From assembly GCF_947172395.1 (NCBI RefSeq), contig NC_069095.1, forward strand, positions 5,642,001 to 5,706,000: DNA of 64,000 nucleotides. Reading direction: 5' to 3'. The first letter of the stretch is position 1, and each line of letters begins with the position of its first letter. Shown piece after piece: positions 1-12,100 of this stretch. Made by a program: the position numbers and the translations under genes. Origin of the DNA: Bicyclus anynana (lineage: Eukaryota; Arthropoda; Insecta; Lepidoptera; Nymphalidae). Under the pieces are notes generated by a model. That model was not told the DNA's origin, did no database searches, and was given only the letters and a program-made list of their open reading frames with translations.

Positions 1-315
1 ACCATTATAATGGTTATTAATAATATCACTAAAATATTATATTAAGTATCTGTACATTCATAGCTTTTTGATGTGAATTTCACAAATTCCACAGGCACCT
101 TTAATTGTTTTGAGGACATAAGTAGCTGTAGTTTCTGTGTTAATTCAGAATAAGGGTATAACCTATCTCCATTAGTAATTAGTTATATCAGTTCAGGCTT
201 CAGCAGTTGTGGCAGAATCATACACACAGTTAGATAATACTTTCACTCGTACAATATCAGTGTGATAGGTACTTAGAGTAAATATGTTAGAGCATGATGA
301 AATGAAAATATTTAC
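1..315. other. Rab4 intron 3 (partial), no other gene seen
   Basis: AT-rich sequence following the splice donor of Rab4 exon 3 on the minus strand. I looked for the rest of the Rab4 G domain (the ETSA motif and the C-terminal part) on the minus strand and did not find it, so the remaining exons must lie left of the window. Confidence 0.6.
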
Positions 316-929
316 CATTATCTTGGGCAAATTGACTAGCCTCTGTAAATGTTACTTCCCGGGATTCCTCCAAATCTTTTTTGTTGCCCACGAGTAATAT
401 GACAATGTTAGGACTGGCTAGAGTGCGAGCATCTCTCAACCAGTTGACGAGGGCATTGAAAGAGTCGCGCGATGTGACGTCATATACGAGCAGGGCTCCA
501 GCAGCACCGCGGTAATAAGATCGCGTCACAGAGCGGAACCTCTCCTGCCCTGCTGTATCCCATATCTGTAACTTTGTAGATTTCCCACCAATATTTACAA
601 TTTTGGAACCAAATTCAACACCAATAGTGTGACATCTATCTTCTTTGACTGAAATACAATATTAAATAAATTAATGGTGGTAGAAAATTGATCTGTCCAC
701 ACTTACACAATACCCAGTGTGATTAAAACGCAGTAAAGGTAATTAACAGAAACTTACATTTGTTTCCTATAAAATTGTTTAGTAGACTTGATTTGCCTGC
801 ACCAGCACTTCCAATTACTAAGAATTTAAATAGATATTCTGAAAATATATTTAACGTATTAATTAAACACATTTCTCACGACAAACAAACTAAACTTAGA
901 ATAATAATAGTACCGTATGATTCGGACAT
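316..929 (-). CDS. Rab4: Ras-related GTPase Rab4, N-terminal part (exons 1-3)
   Basis: Small GTPase that directs fast recycling from early endosomes to the plasma membrane. Three exons read on the minus strand: 914-929 (MSESY), 758-838 and 316-648, all with GT-AG borders and matching phase. The joined protein starts MSESYEYLFKFLVIG, the signature start of Rab4. Visible motifs are the P-loop GSAGAGKSS, switch I with HTIGVEFG, DTAGQERF with the catalytic Gln, and NKKD for guanine recognition. About 143 residues are present; the family has about 213, so the SA motif, hypervariable region and C-terminal cysteines are off the left edge. It is divergent from the next gene with about 540 bp between start codons. 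The P-loop reads GSAGAGKSS where vertebrate Rab4 has GNAGTGKSC, which is conservative. Family is clear; assignment to Rab4 rather than Rab14 rests on the N-terminus. Confidence 0.9.
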
Positions 930-1469
930 TATGACCAATTTCTACAATGTTTCAATTGTGTAAGAATTGCCTGTAGAAACAATTTAATTACTCTGATTTT
1001 ATTGTTATTTTATAATAATAAAACTTATCTATTTCCTGAATTACAGATTTTTTCCTTCAATTCAATTTTTATTTCTTAATGTCATTGTCAATAATTTGTC
1101 AATATTATCGTCACAGATTATATAGTAATATTTTTTTTTTTAATTTTAATTATCGTTGTCAAATTAAACCCTAGAATACTGTTGAAATATAGAGGGGTTT
1201 AGCCTATGGTAAAGCTTTTTTTAATCTGTTATAATCGTAACGGTCAAAAAAACTAGAAATAAGAGCTGAAATCCTTTTTTAAAAAAGCAGTTTCACAAAA
1301 AAAAATTGACACTGAAGTTTCGTTTGTTTATTTACTTCAGGTAAAATGAAAATCTAAAATATTCATTTTAAGTTTAATTTAATTTATATAAATATACAAA
1401 CCTTGTATTTTATTTGAACAAATAACGAAGTTATACTTATAACAATATTTAATTTTTATTTTAGCTAGA
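930..1469. promoter_or_regulatory. Shared upstream region of Rab4 and ATP synthase s-like gene
   Basis: AT-rich 540-bp gap between two divergent start codons, so it must hold the 5' UTRs and promoters of both genes. I see no convincing TATA box or CpG-rich core and no repeat element. Bidirectional promoter activity is an inference from geometry only. Confidence 0.4.
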
Positions 1470-2395
1470 ATGTATTGTTTACAAGGACGTGTTAGTATGA
1501 CTATATCGAAATAAAAAATATTTTAGCAATATTTTAGAGTAGTTGTGTAGTTTTTATTAATTAATGTTTAATTTTAGGTATTTTTTAACGTCCAAAAAAA
1601 CATATCGATACCAAAGGTTCAACCAGTCAGACATTTTTGGGAATATGTCAACATGATGTTTAATAAGCCAGATCCAGAACGTATTAAACTGTTAGGTCCA
1701 GACCGAGCTTGTGCCGAATGGGTGCTTCGTAACGGCGGCAAAGTTGTATGGTCTAATGGAAAAGTACTTGAAGACTATAACTTACTTCCACCTGAATCAC
1801 AGTCTGTACCTAAAGTTGTAGTGATTGATGGGACTGATTCATCAATATCACATTATGGATTTTCTCATCTAAGTATGTTTAATAAATCATCTAAGTAGAC
1901 CTAACATGCAACCAATGATATAATATCTCATGAAGTGAAATACAAAACCTGAAAACAATTATCAACCAATTGAATTGCAACCAGAAATATCTATCTTTTA
2001 TGTTGAAATTTCTTTGCTCACTCAATTGCTTTGAAGCAATGCAATATAATGCAAGAATTTCTAATGGAAATAAGTCTATATAATGCATTTGAAGATTTCT
2101 TTCAGGTGGCTGCACTAAGTTGGAAAAAATTATTCTACATAATAACAAATATATTGATGACAGAGCTATGAAAGGACTTTCATATGGACTGGCTACATTA
2201 ACAAGTGTCCAAGTTTCCGAATGTGCCAATGTCAGAGATGCTGGACTGAAGGAAATAAAGGCTTTAAAGAACCTACAAACATTAATTCTCTTCAAACTGT
2301 TAAGTGTATCAGATCTAGATGAATGCAAGCAATATCTGCAATCACAACTACCAAAATGCAAAATTCTGGGTAATATCAGTAATGACAACTGGTAA
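1470..2395 (+). CDS. DMAC2L: ATP synthase subunit s / factor B-like mitochondrial protein
   Basis: Small leucine-rich-repeat protein of the mitochondrial matrix side, related to ATP synthase coupling factor B. Exons: 1470-1490 (proposed: ATG, seven codons, donor gttagt), 1578-1872 and 2106-2395. The core HFWEYVNMMFNKPDPERIK and GPDRACAEWVLRNGGKV is the family hallmark; the last exon carries LRR-type spacing (LEKIILHNNKYIDD, LTSVQVSECANVRDAGLKEI, LKNLQTLILFKL). The first exon is an inference, but it gives phase 0, no stop, and a basic N-terminus fit for mitochondrial import. Predicted length is 201 aa; the human protein is about 215. A second 3' end is possible: donor at 2370 (ctgg|gtaata) joined to 2799-2824, replacing the last eight residues GNISNDNW by DEEDKIIN, giving exactly the same length. 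The 3' end faces DHODH about 110-540 bp away. Confidence 0.82.
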
Positions 2396-2466
2396 ATGTA
2401 AAGTATTTTACCTGATACCTCAACTCATTCACACACACTTGTGTAACATCTGATAAGTGCAAGTGA

Positions 2467-2540
2467 AATCAACTAAGATGCCAATTTCCTTCACTTCCAA
2501 AGCACTGGAAAGTGAAGGAAATTGGCATCTAAGTTGATTC
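2467..2540. repeat. Inverted repeat, 3' side of ATP synthase s-like gene
   Basis: Two arms of about 32 bp (left around aactaagatgccaatttcc, right its complement) separated by about 10 bp form a strong hairpin. A further half copy of the right arm occurs at 2615-2655. It lies in the possible last intron or 3' UTR of the gene. Probably a small foldback element. Confidence 0.75.
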
Positions 2541-2798
2541 ATAAACAATACATGAGCACAATATACTGTGCTTAAGTGAAAGAGTAATATCTTAGTATTC
2601 TACATCATAGCATAGCACTGGAAAGTAAGGAAATTGGCATCTTGATTGATTCATAGAGTATCGCACTTTACATTAGCACAATGTGTTAAGTGTTGAGGTG
2701 CCAAGTAAAAATAAGCAACTTAAAATAACAATTACATTTTCATAGTCTCTATTCATCTTCTTTTTTTGTTACATTCTAAATTTATCTTTTGTTTTCAG

Positions 2799-2824
2799 AT
2801 GAAGAAGACAAAATAATTAACTGA
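2799..2824 (+). CDS. Possible alternative last exon of the ATP synthase s-like gene
   Basis: A good acceptor (ttgttttcag) is followed by eight codons and TGA in the phase left by a donor at 2370. Splicing would remove the inverted repeat at 2467-2540. It swaps the C-terminal eight residues and keeps the length at 201 aa. Either this or the read-through stop at 2393-2395 is used; transcript reads across the junction would decide. Confidence 0.45.
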
Positions 2825-2935
2825 AACCTTCAAGACTGGGCTTTACCAAAACTATTCAAGATTCATAAACAAATGTTTATAATATATTTCATTATACTGT
2901 ATAATACAATCACTTGGCAAACTTAACATTGTGAA

Positions 2936-5397
2936 TCATTTCACTCCTTTACCAACAGCTTCATTGACATTACTGTAACCATCTTTTATTAACAGTTCAG
3001 CGAGTTCAGTTTTTATCTTGGTAACTACTGGTGGACCAAAATATATGAGGGCAGTGTATATCTGTACTGCACTGGCACCAGCTAATATTTTGTCATAAGC
3101 ATCTTGACCAGAAAAAACGCCTCCCACACCAATTATGGGGACACTGCCTAAAACAAAAGAAGTCTATTACTAATATTTTATAGAGGTAAAGTTTGTGAAA
3201 AGGTAAAGATTCCCCTAAACTGATTTCGAAAATTCTTTTACTAATAGAAAGCTATGTTATTTGTGAGTGCATAGGCCATATTTTATATCTAAATATCCAC
3301 AATAACAGGAGACTTCGAAAATTGATTTACTAATAGAAAGCCATGTTATTTATGAGTGCATAGGCCATATTTTATATCTAAATATCCACAATAACAGGAA
3401 CTATGTAGGAGAAACCACAGGGTGTTTGCTAGTCTTTAATAAATGTGAGTTGAGGAGTAGACTACATTCAAGGTGACATTTTATGAATACTTTAAACAAC
3501 AAAAGTATTCTACTACACTAATTAAATTTGAACTTCCAAAAGTAGTTCAAGGTAACATTGACAAGTTTTAGACCAGTTTATATCTTGATTGCCTCTATTC
3601 CAGTGGCATATGTTATTGTTTCATAGGTGATTGGCTGTTTCTTGTTCAGATTAACTAAAAATACAATTAGGAACATATTTTTAGTAAGCTCAGATTTGAT
3701 TCACCTGGCTATTTACTGCTAACTCCACCACTTGTCTAATTATATTATTACTAATAACAGTTTAATAAACCCAACATTATGTAGTATTACCTTAAAATAA
3801 TATAAGGTCAGAACCAAATGCTGAGATTTCAGGAAAAAATACAAAAAAACTCACCCTTTGTTAGTTTATATACAGTTTTGATCATGTCTGTGGATTTATT
3901 AGCAAGTGGTTTTCCACTGAGACCTCCAATTTCACTAGCATATACTTTGTTCATTAGAGACTTTCTTTCTATTGTTGTATTAGCTATAATAAGACCATCC
4001 ACTTTTGTATCTTTTTTCATGATCACTGCTACAATGTCCTTGATTTCTTCAAGACTTAAATCAGGTGCAAGTTTCAGTAGAAGTGGTGGTTTAGTTCCTG
4101 TTTTTAATGAATTTAATGCTTTGTTGACTGCAGCTAAAAGTTTCTGCAACTCTTCTTTGCTTTGTAGTGACCGTAGACCAGGTGTGTTAGGACTGAAAGT
4201 TATTTTGAAAATGTTAAGATTAGGTATATTTAATACATATTAATTATTAGTGGTTGATTTTTCCAGCACCAGAAAGTGCAGTGTTGGTCACAGGAAACCG
4301 CTGGATGCTGGCAGCTCGAGACCGTTACGCTTGGAGGTCCATGCAAGAGGCCTATGTCCAGCAGTGGATGTCCATCAGCTGATAATGATGATTATGATGA
4401 TGGTGGATTTTTGCATGCCCTGCAAAGTATTACTCTATCATAGGTCATCGCTATACACATAAAATCAGGTGGGCCAGTAGGCCAACTGTTTTTCCATCAA
4501 CTATTATTATGTAAAAAATATATATTAAAGTAATACCTGCTAATATTTATCACAAAATAATCAGCTATGTCAAAGAATTTATTGATTCCTAGAATATAAT
4601 CTTGAATAGCATCATTGGAGGTTTTGTTTTTACCCAAGTTGATTCCTAAAAGTCCATTTTGCAGCAAAGCTTTGTCTAAGTTTTTAACTTTTTTCAACAC
4701 CCCGTCATGTCCCTCACTGTTGAATCCATATCTATTAATAACAGCATTGTCCTCTGGTAATCTAAATACTCTAGGTTTTGGGTTTCCAGGTTGAGGTTCT
4801 GGAGTAACAGAACCTATTTCAACTATTGAAAACCCCAAGCGTCTTAAACCTGTAACAGCGTCACCATGTTTGTCAAAACCAGCTGCAATGCCAATTGGAT
4901 TACTAAGTTCATACTTGAGTAATTTGGTTTTCTGGAAATAGATAATTATGTATTATGTAAGTTAATTATTATTATTTAATATTATATCCACGCTAAATAA
5001 ATAAATAATCATTTTACTTATGATCAATATTTTTTTATCATAACTTAAATATTAACTTGTAACCTAAATACTTATCCAATACTCACTAGTACGTTTGGAT
5101 CCTGAAAATTTTCTGGTGGAAATATTCCATATTTTATAGCCGACACACCAATTATATGAGCCCATTCAGGATCTAAAAGTTGGCTGAAGGGACGTAAGAA
5201 TGTATCGTAATAACCATTGAAATCCTTTTTAAAATAAATAAACTGGTATGAGAGAGTTCCTCCTAAGGTCAAATAACACAATGATTTAATTTTTTTCTGA
5301 AAATAAAAATAATATAGATATTAAACAGTACAAGAAAAAACATAAACAAATCCCAGCTATGTTTAATACAAACCAAGTTATTCTGTTTACTACTCAT
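2936..5397 (-). CDS. DHODH: Dihydroorotate dehydrogenase (quinone), mitochondrial
   Basis: Fourth enzyme of de novo pyrimidine synthesis: oxidises dihydroorotate to orotate with FMN and passes electrons to ubiquinone at the inner mitochondrial membrane. Five exons on the minus strand: 5374-5397, 5087-5296, 4537-4931, 3855-4192, 2936-3147; all GT-AG and in phase, 392 aa (human 395). The N-terminus is basic (MSSKQNNLKKIK) followed by a hydrophobic stretch, as expected of a class 2 enzyme anchored in the inner membrane. Motifs seen: NPIGIAAGFDKHGDAV, EIGSVTPEPQPGNPKPR (FMN site), NRYGFNSEGHDGV, INISSPNTPGLRSLQ (the catalytic Ser loop, split by the 4537/4192 junction), LLLKLAPDLS, IIANTT, GGLSGKP and IIGVGGVFSGQDAYDK near the C-terminus. 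Complete and apparently functional. Tail-to-tail with the ATP synthase s-like gene, head-to-head with HPS1. Confidence 0.95.
3224..3400. repeat. 90-bp tandem duplication in DHODH intron 4
   Basis: Two adjacent copies of a 90-bp unit beginning ttcgaaaatt and ending aataacagga, with a few mismatches and a small indel. Simple local duplication of intron sequence with no sign of coding content. Confidence 0.8.
4255..4400 (+). mobile_element. RTE-type non-LTR retrotransposon, 3' end fragment
   Basis: Sits in DHODH intron 3. It has the block gctggatgctggcagctcga, then tccatgcaagaggcctatgt, ccagcagtggatgtccatca, and ends in a GAT/TGA-rich tail. This encodes the conserved C-terminal tail (MQEAYVQQWxSI*) of Lepidoptera RTE reverse transcriptases. 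Further fragments of the same family are at 30955, 39640 and 44103. Confidence 0.75.
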
Positions 5398-6183
5398 CAC
5401 GATGATATTTTTTATTAGATTAATTTAGAATTGCTGAATTTATAAATTGATAGTAACTCAGGAGTAAAATACCACGCATTAACATTAACTTAAGTAATTC
5501 AGAAATGAATAATTAATTAATTTGAATTTCAAAGTTCAAAAACATTCACATATTTTTAAAGTGGCTTTTTGACGTTGACGTTTAATCACAGACAGCATAA
5601 TTTTATTAAAACGTACTCTGTGTGTGGCTATGACCTTTGAGCTTAAACTAAATAGCTATGGATATGGATTGTTTTTTTTCAACAACTTTCATAATTATAA
5701 TTTACTAAAATTTTTAAGGAGCATTTTTAAGCTTTGTAAAGACGAAAAAGATTACTACTGCAAAACATCGATTCTATAGAAACAGCTTTTTATACGCGTT
5801 ACATCGTTGATTTTTTATTTTGATGAAGGGTAACATCTAGATATAAAGGTCCATAGATAATTTGTCTGAGCGATATATCGACGAAATTGCGATAGACTAT
5901 GGATCTTTACATAGAGTATAAAGACTCAAAGTCTTAATACTCTGTGGACTCAAAATAATTCTTTTTAGACTAAAAAAGCTTGAACTCAGAGCCTTAGAGC
6001 TATGCCAGTTTGTAAAAAGTATTATGTAAATAAATAAAAATAATTTTACGTGTGTTACGAAGTGATTTCATTTTATAATAGCAAAATTTAATATTAGCAC
6101 CAATTACTTGAGCAGATAACAGTCATAACCATCAGATTTCATTGTACTAACTCAGAGTTTTAGAGATTAAAGTTACCATAAAA
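5398..6183. promoter_or_regulatory. DHODH-HPS1 divergent intergenic region with MITE fragment
   Basis: The 786-bp gap between the start codons of DHODH (minus) and HPS1 (plus) must contain both promoters. About 5740-5870 matches the right-hand module of a repeat family found also at 15660, 27195, 55770 and 61790 (catcgattctatag ... ggggtaac ... aggtcc). The rest is AT-rich with no recognised motif. Confidence 0.5.
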
Positions 6184-9100
6184 ATGAAAGCAGTTTTGAT
6201 ATTTGACAATGTGAACGATTTATTATTTTCTAAATGGGATGAAAGTTTTCTATGTCGTATGAAAACATTTAATGGTCAAGTAAGTCACAATATTATACAA
6301 CTATCAATTACAAGAAAATTAGCCTCAACGTCGGTAAATCAATATCGTAGATCGTCTAATAACTAGACCTAATAAAGTTTAAAAAAAATCTATAATAGTA
6401 ACTTAAAATACCTGTTTCTGGCATTAACATAATCATCATCAGCTGTTTTGCAATTGAAAGAAAAAGTTAAATATTTGAGTACTACCGGACGCCAGCAACT
6501 CCGTTTGCGTAAAATTTTGTTTGCGCGAATCTTTCAATTCAACTGTTTAACACCGTGATCACACTTATTATTCCATTCCCGTGGGAATACAGGTTTATAC
6601 TATAATTTATGACACTCACAAATAATCTGTTTTTCTATTGGAATGACCGAGAGTTATTAATTTTTTGTGCAAAGGACCAGCCTCGCTGTCCAATGCAGAA
6701 ATGGAGCTAGTATTCCTGCCACCATCATATGTGGCCATGATTTTTAGCTGAGAATTTATAGCCGCAAGTCATTTCCCTCCGTCACCCACATGTCATGGGA
6801 GTGTCATCAATGAACTTACTGAGCTATAATAAAATTGTGATGATTTTACCAATTGACTGTAAAGGCAGATATTTCATTAATATTGATTAAAACTTTTTAA
6901 AGGAGAAGGATGGAAATATCACAGACAATCACCACATATCACAGCTGCTCTCGCCGATCATCACATCTCAGAGAGTTATGGCAGCACAGTTCAGCAATAC
7001 CTATACCTCCATGCAATGTAAAGATAACACAACCATAGTATTTGATGAGGTATGTATTGATCTTCAGAGACCAAGACATTAAAGGATCTATATTGATGAA
7101 AATCCATGAAAATTTTCTCTCTTATTAGTTTTAAGAGTGATAGGATTAGGTATGATAATAGTCCTAGTCTGAGACTAAACCTCAGTGCAGAGTTGAGTTG
7201 AACCTTTAAAAGTTTAATAGCCCGCATGTTCCAAGTATAAATTTCCCCACACAAATATCTAGCTGACTAACTAGAAATGGCCAAAGCTGTCCACCACATC
7301 TGTACTAATTTACAGAAATAAATTCATAAGTGAACCTCAGCTGGGAGATGCTTCCCAGTGGCTCTATATACGAGCATCAAGTTAACCTTGTGAAGAGAAA
7401 TAGACAACATTTAACCAATGGAGGTGCAACCAGAAATAACACTATCTCTTTCATTGAGTTGGTACAAAAGAGATGGGAATGCGACAACTTCGCCTTTAGA
7501 TGACATTTTGACCTCCCAGTTGTAAATTAATGAATAATCCAATTATTATTATTATTAAATTCGAATATTTAGTTACTTAAATCTTTTTTGTTCTAACTTT
7601 AATCTTCAATTACAGTGGCTAGACCATGTGTTCATGATAATCAGTGAGGATGACATTGACGATGCACATCGTGAACTGCTTGATTGTAAAACCCTTGTGC
7701 AGCATATTTGTGGCCAGAACATCAACTTGTAAGTGTAATATAGAACTAACATTTGAATACTTACAAACAAAAAAATATTTAGATGAGGTTTTTTTAGACA
7801 TACTACATATCTATACTATCTATTATAAAGAGGAAAAATTTGATTGTTTGTTTACATGCAGGAGAAACGACGCAACATATGCTAGTTTAATTATATAGAG
7901 GCTATTGACATTTCCATGTTTAATCTTAATAAAAAGAATTTTTTAATCAATGATTCAAAAAGGATCAAGATCAAATTGATATAACTTCTTACTTATAAAT
8001 TACTAGCTGACGCCGCGTGGTTTTACCCGCGTGGTTCCTATTCCCGTAGGAAAACGGGGATAATATATAGCCTATAGCTTTCCTTGATAAATGGGCTATC
8101 TAACACTGAAATATTTTTTCAAATCGGACCAGTAGTTCCTGAGATTAACGTGTTCAATCAAACAAACAAACAAACTCTTCCGTTCAGCTTTATATATTAT
8201 AACTTCTTACTTTTAAGTTATAACTCATTTTCAGATTACATTCCTCCACATATCAGGAATGGTTATCAGTGCTGCTAGAGAGTCGTGACAAAGGTGACTC
8301 AATCCCAGGTGCCAGTGGAGTGATAGGGGAGAGTGGGGCAACCGGAGCTGCTCTGAACGCATTGAGAACTGTCTCGAAGGAGATCAAGTGCTCGCCACAC
8401 CAACATTACCATATTCTACTGTTTGTTGGAGATAAGATGTTGGCTTTATACTCCAGGTATTTAAACTTTCTAATTTGATATATAATTCCAATAGTAGTAT
8501 TCAAATTGAACAGTGGATATTCGTTTTTGAAGTTTGCACTTGTTATTTCTTTTACCTCACTGCCAAATAATAAAATAGGTGGAATTATGCCTACTATACC
8601 AGAAACTTAAAAAGGATTTATAATATTTTTTTTCTAGCCGTGGATGTGAAGATCTAATGCCGCCAGATCTCATCCTGCTGAGTGTGCAGTGTGTCGCCGC
8701 TCAGGAATATTGGAGGGAGATGCGAGAAAATGACAGCACTAGTGAAAATGTTCACTTACCGTGTAAGTATATGATGTGCATGACAAATTGCGGTCAAAAC
8801 ATTAATCCGAACTCCGCGTATTGTGATGACGTCATCAGCACCTCGCGGAGCTCGCGCCGCGCGTCGTGTTCGCTGTTCTCATTGAGTTGTGATGACGTCA
8901 TCAGGGCTGTCGCAGGAGAACAGCGCCATCGTGCACCTGTGCGGCGGCGGGTCGGGCAGCCCGTGCGCGCCGCACTCGCTGCACCTCGCGGAGCTGGCGC
9001 CGCGCGTCGTGTTCGCTGTTCTCATTGAGTTGTGATGACGTCATCAGGGCTGTCGCAGGAGAACAGCGCCATCGTGCACCTGTGCGGCGGCGGGTCGGGC

Positions 9101-12100
9101 AGCCCGTGCGCGCCGCACTCGCTGCACCTCGCGGAGCTGGCGCCGCGCGTCGTGTTCGCTGTTCTCATTGAGTTGTGATGACGTCATCAGGGCTGTCGCA
9201 GGAGAACAGCGCCATCGTGCACCTGTGCGGCGGCGGGTCGGGCAGCCCGTGCGCGCCGCACTCGCTGCACCTCGCGGAGCTCGCGCCGCGCGTCGTGTTC
9301 GCTGTTCTCATTGAGTTGTGATGACGTCATCAGGGCTGTCGCAGGAGAACAGCGCCATCGTTCACCTGTGCGGCGGCGGGTCGGGCAGCCCGTGCGCGCC
9401 GCACTCGCTGCACCTCGCGGAGCTCGCGCCGCGCGTCGTGTTCGCTGTTCTCATTGAGTTGTGATGACGTCATCAGGGCTGTCGCAGGAGAACAGCGCCA
9501 TCGTTCACCTGTGCGGCGGCGGGTCGGGCAGCCCGTGCGCGCCGCACTCGCTGCACCTCGCGGAGCTCGCGCCGCGCGTCGTGTTCGCTGTTCTCATTGA
9601 TATGGAACTAAGGTAATTACCCTAATTATTGAATAAGAATATAGCATTATTAAGGCACTAGGGCACTAGCTGTTAGTCGTCTAAGCAAATCGTTTTAGCG
9701 GTCAGAATTTCAGGCGTCAAGCGATGAAACCGCGTACCTATAGTGGCTAGACCGCTCGAAGACGTAGCTCCAATAACGAAATGACGCCGTCGAAGTTCTC
9801 AATTCAATCGCCGCGGTTGAAATTCTTTGGATGGCGTCATTTCGTTGATGGACCCACATGTCTTCGAGCATTTCAACTGCTTTACGCGGTTTCATTGCAG
9901 TTTGCCGCCGTAGCGGTCAACCGCTTTGACAACCGCATCAGGCGGCTGACCACTCTTGCGTTTCTGACACATGTCAATGAGATATGTAAATCTTTTATTA
10001 AACTTATGCCATCTTACAATAAACGTAAGTATTAATTTTGGGCTAAACAACAATAATTAATAACAATTAATAATTAATAACAAATATAAAACGGCGACAT
10101 TGACAAGGTACAAGATAGCTAATGCCTAAGTTGAAACAATGTTTTACTTATTCTTACTTATTTATGAATTTATTAATGACAAAGTGCCTTGGAGGCAATG
10201 AGATATTTATGCCTTCATCTTCATTTCACAATTATTTAAAAAACCATTAAATTAAATTTTAGGGAGGTGGGCATTGCAGTGCATATGTCTAGTCAGATAT
10301 TGTCGAATCTGCGTCGACTTTTATTGCAAAGGAATTTGGAAGTGCTACCAAATACTCTCGACTCTTTGGAAGCAACATTAAAAAAGGTTTGTACATCAAA
10401 AAATTCAATACATTCTTGGTTTTTGGTATATAGGCCGAACGTCAGATGGTTGCGTTTTTTTTTATTCTACACAAGTTATTATTCTACACTTGCTATTGCG
10501 TCTATTGTTCTTTTTTTTGGTTAACCTTATATCCTAAGGAAGCAATTAGAATTTGTGTTCTTTTTTCCACATATTTGAGCCTTTTCTAAACATCCGACCT
10601 AAAGTTTTTGGTATTCTACTAAACACATTTTCATACATTAATTTCTATATTATAGATTTTATTTACCTAGCTTAGAATATGGGTTTGTCTGGCACTTGGA
10701 ACTAGGTTCCAGCTGAAAATCAGTGCCATTGTGATGTGTGGCATAATGTAGTAAATAAAGATGCCATAAAAAACAATGTAGCAACTCTCGCAATCAGTTA
10801 TTCTACCGCAAAAAGTTGTGAGATCCATGTAATACCAAGTCGATTACTTTATTCTGTCCGTAATTAAGGGATCTTCTGTTTCAAATTATTACGTAATTAG
10901 CTAACCTAACAACATCTTATATTGCACATATTATCGATATTAAAAATCTTTTATATTTTAAATAAATAGATTGACTTGGCCATCGCGTGAATACACAATA
11001 TACTCGTATGTTACAATTAATACATATTATATTCAATAACATTGCTTAGAGCGCTTGCCAAGTCGATAGATATTTTCTATCTTTCTTTTTATGACGTTGT
11101 AGACCACAGAAGCGTTGCGTAAAAATAAGGGTAACTCCACACTATGCGCTCGCATCACCACCAAGATGATAGAGTTGCGCAAGTCGTGCACGACCACCAC
11201 GCCGCTGACGCCGGAGACCACCGCGACAGCGCTGCACACCGCCCTGGACGCCGTCATTGACCACCTCAAGCCTGACATACCGAGCCTTAAGTTGGAACAC
11301 CCTGTGAAGGAGGTCAGGGCCCTGTTGGCCCCGTACATCGACTTCCTTCGCGTGAAAGCGATGCGATACTTCAGTTTGGAGTCATATCCTTTTCAAAAAG
11401 CTTTTTGTTTGTCACGTTTTTTGTATTTGTGTAAACATAGTAGTATATGTGAATTCATTTGGATAAAAAATCGTGGCCCTTTTAACACCCTTTTTAAGTC
11501 AATTTCTACTTTTAGCTTGAGAATGATACAAGCATTCTCAAGCTCTGAGTCGAAATTGACTTAAAAAGGGTGTAAAATGACACAAACATATATGTTACAA
11601 AAGGAAACTACAGTCCAAAACTATGTTGTTTGCTTATTGGTGAACAACTTTGTGTGAAGTATAATTTAGAAGAGGGGTAAACAATAACCCTTGGATGTTT
11701 CGAACGCGCCTGTTATATTTTGTAGGTATATTTTCATAACTCATTTATACTCATACTCGTATGTAGATATTTAATTATTAACCTAACCTAACCTTCCATG
11801 CATGTCTTATTTATGGTGACGGGTTCACTACTGTTTAAAACCTCGTTTGTTTTGGTAATGCATTTTAACGGTTGAAACCACGGACTAATTTAGTAGACGA
11901 CGCCGTAGGATGCAATCCAGCCGTGTAAATTATGTGCGACGTTCTTAAGAAAAGATAAATAAAAAGTGGTCCTATGAGGATTCCTTCTTTTATAAGCACA
12001 GAACCCTAAACATTGGTTTCATCATCCATTCAAACAGGAAAATAGTACGAAGAAGCACGGCAAATAGATGCGGTCACCTTTAGAACACAGACCTTAGAAA

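Noticed and set aside
1891..2388. Minus-strand ORF of 165 codons
   Set aside because: Antisense to the ATP synthase s-like exon 3 and its intron; no recognisable domain.
8657..9028. Continuous ORF from HPS1 exon 5 into the repeat array
   Set aside because: It crosses a good donor (ccgt|gtaagt at 8763) and then reads repeat units in the wrong frame.
8823..9612. Tandem exon array as a pure assembly artefact
   Set aside because: Considered because of exact 143-bp spacing, but units carry shared and private base differences and a defined breakpoint. Not excluded without long reads.
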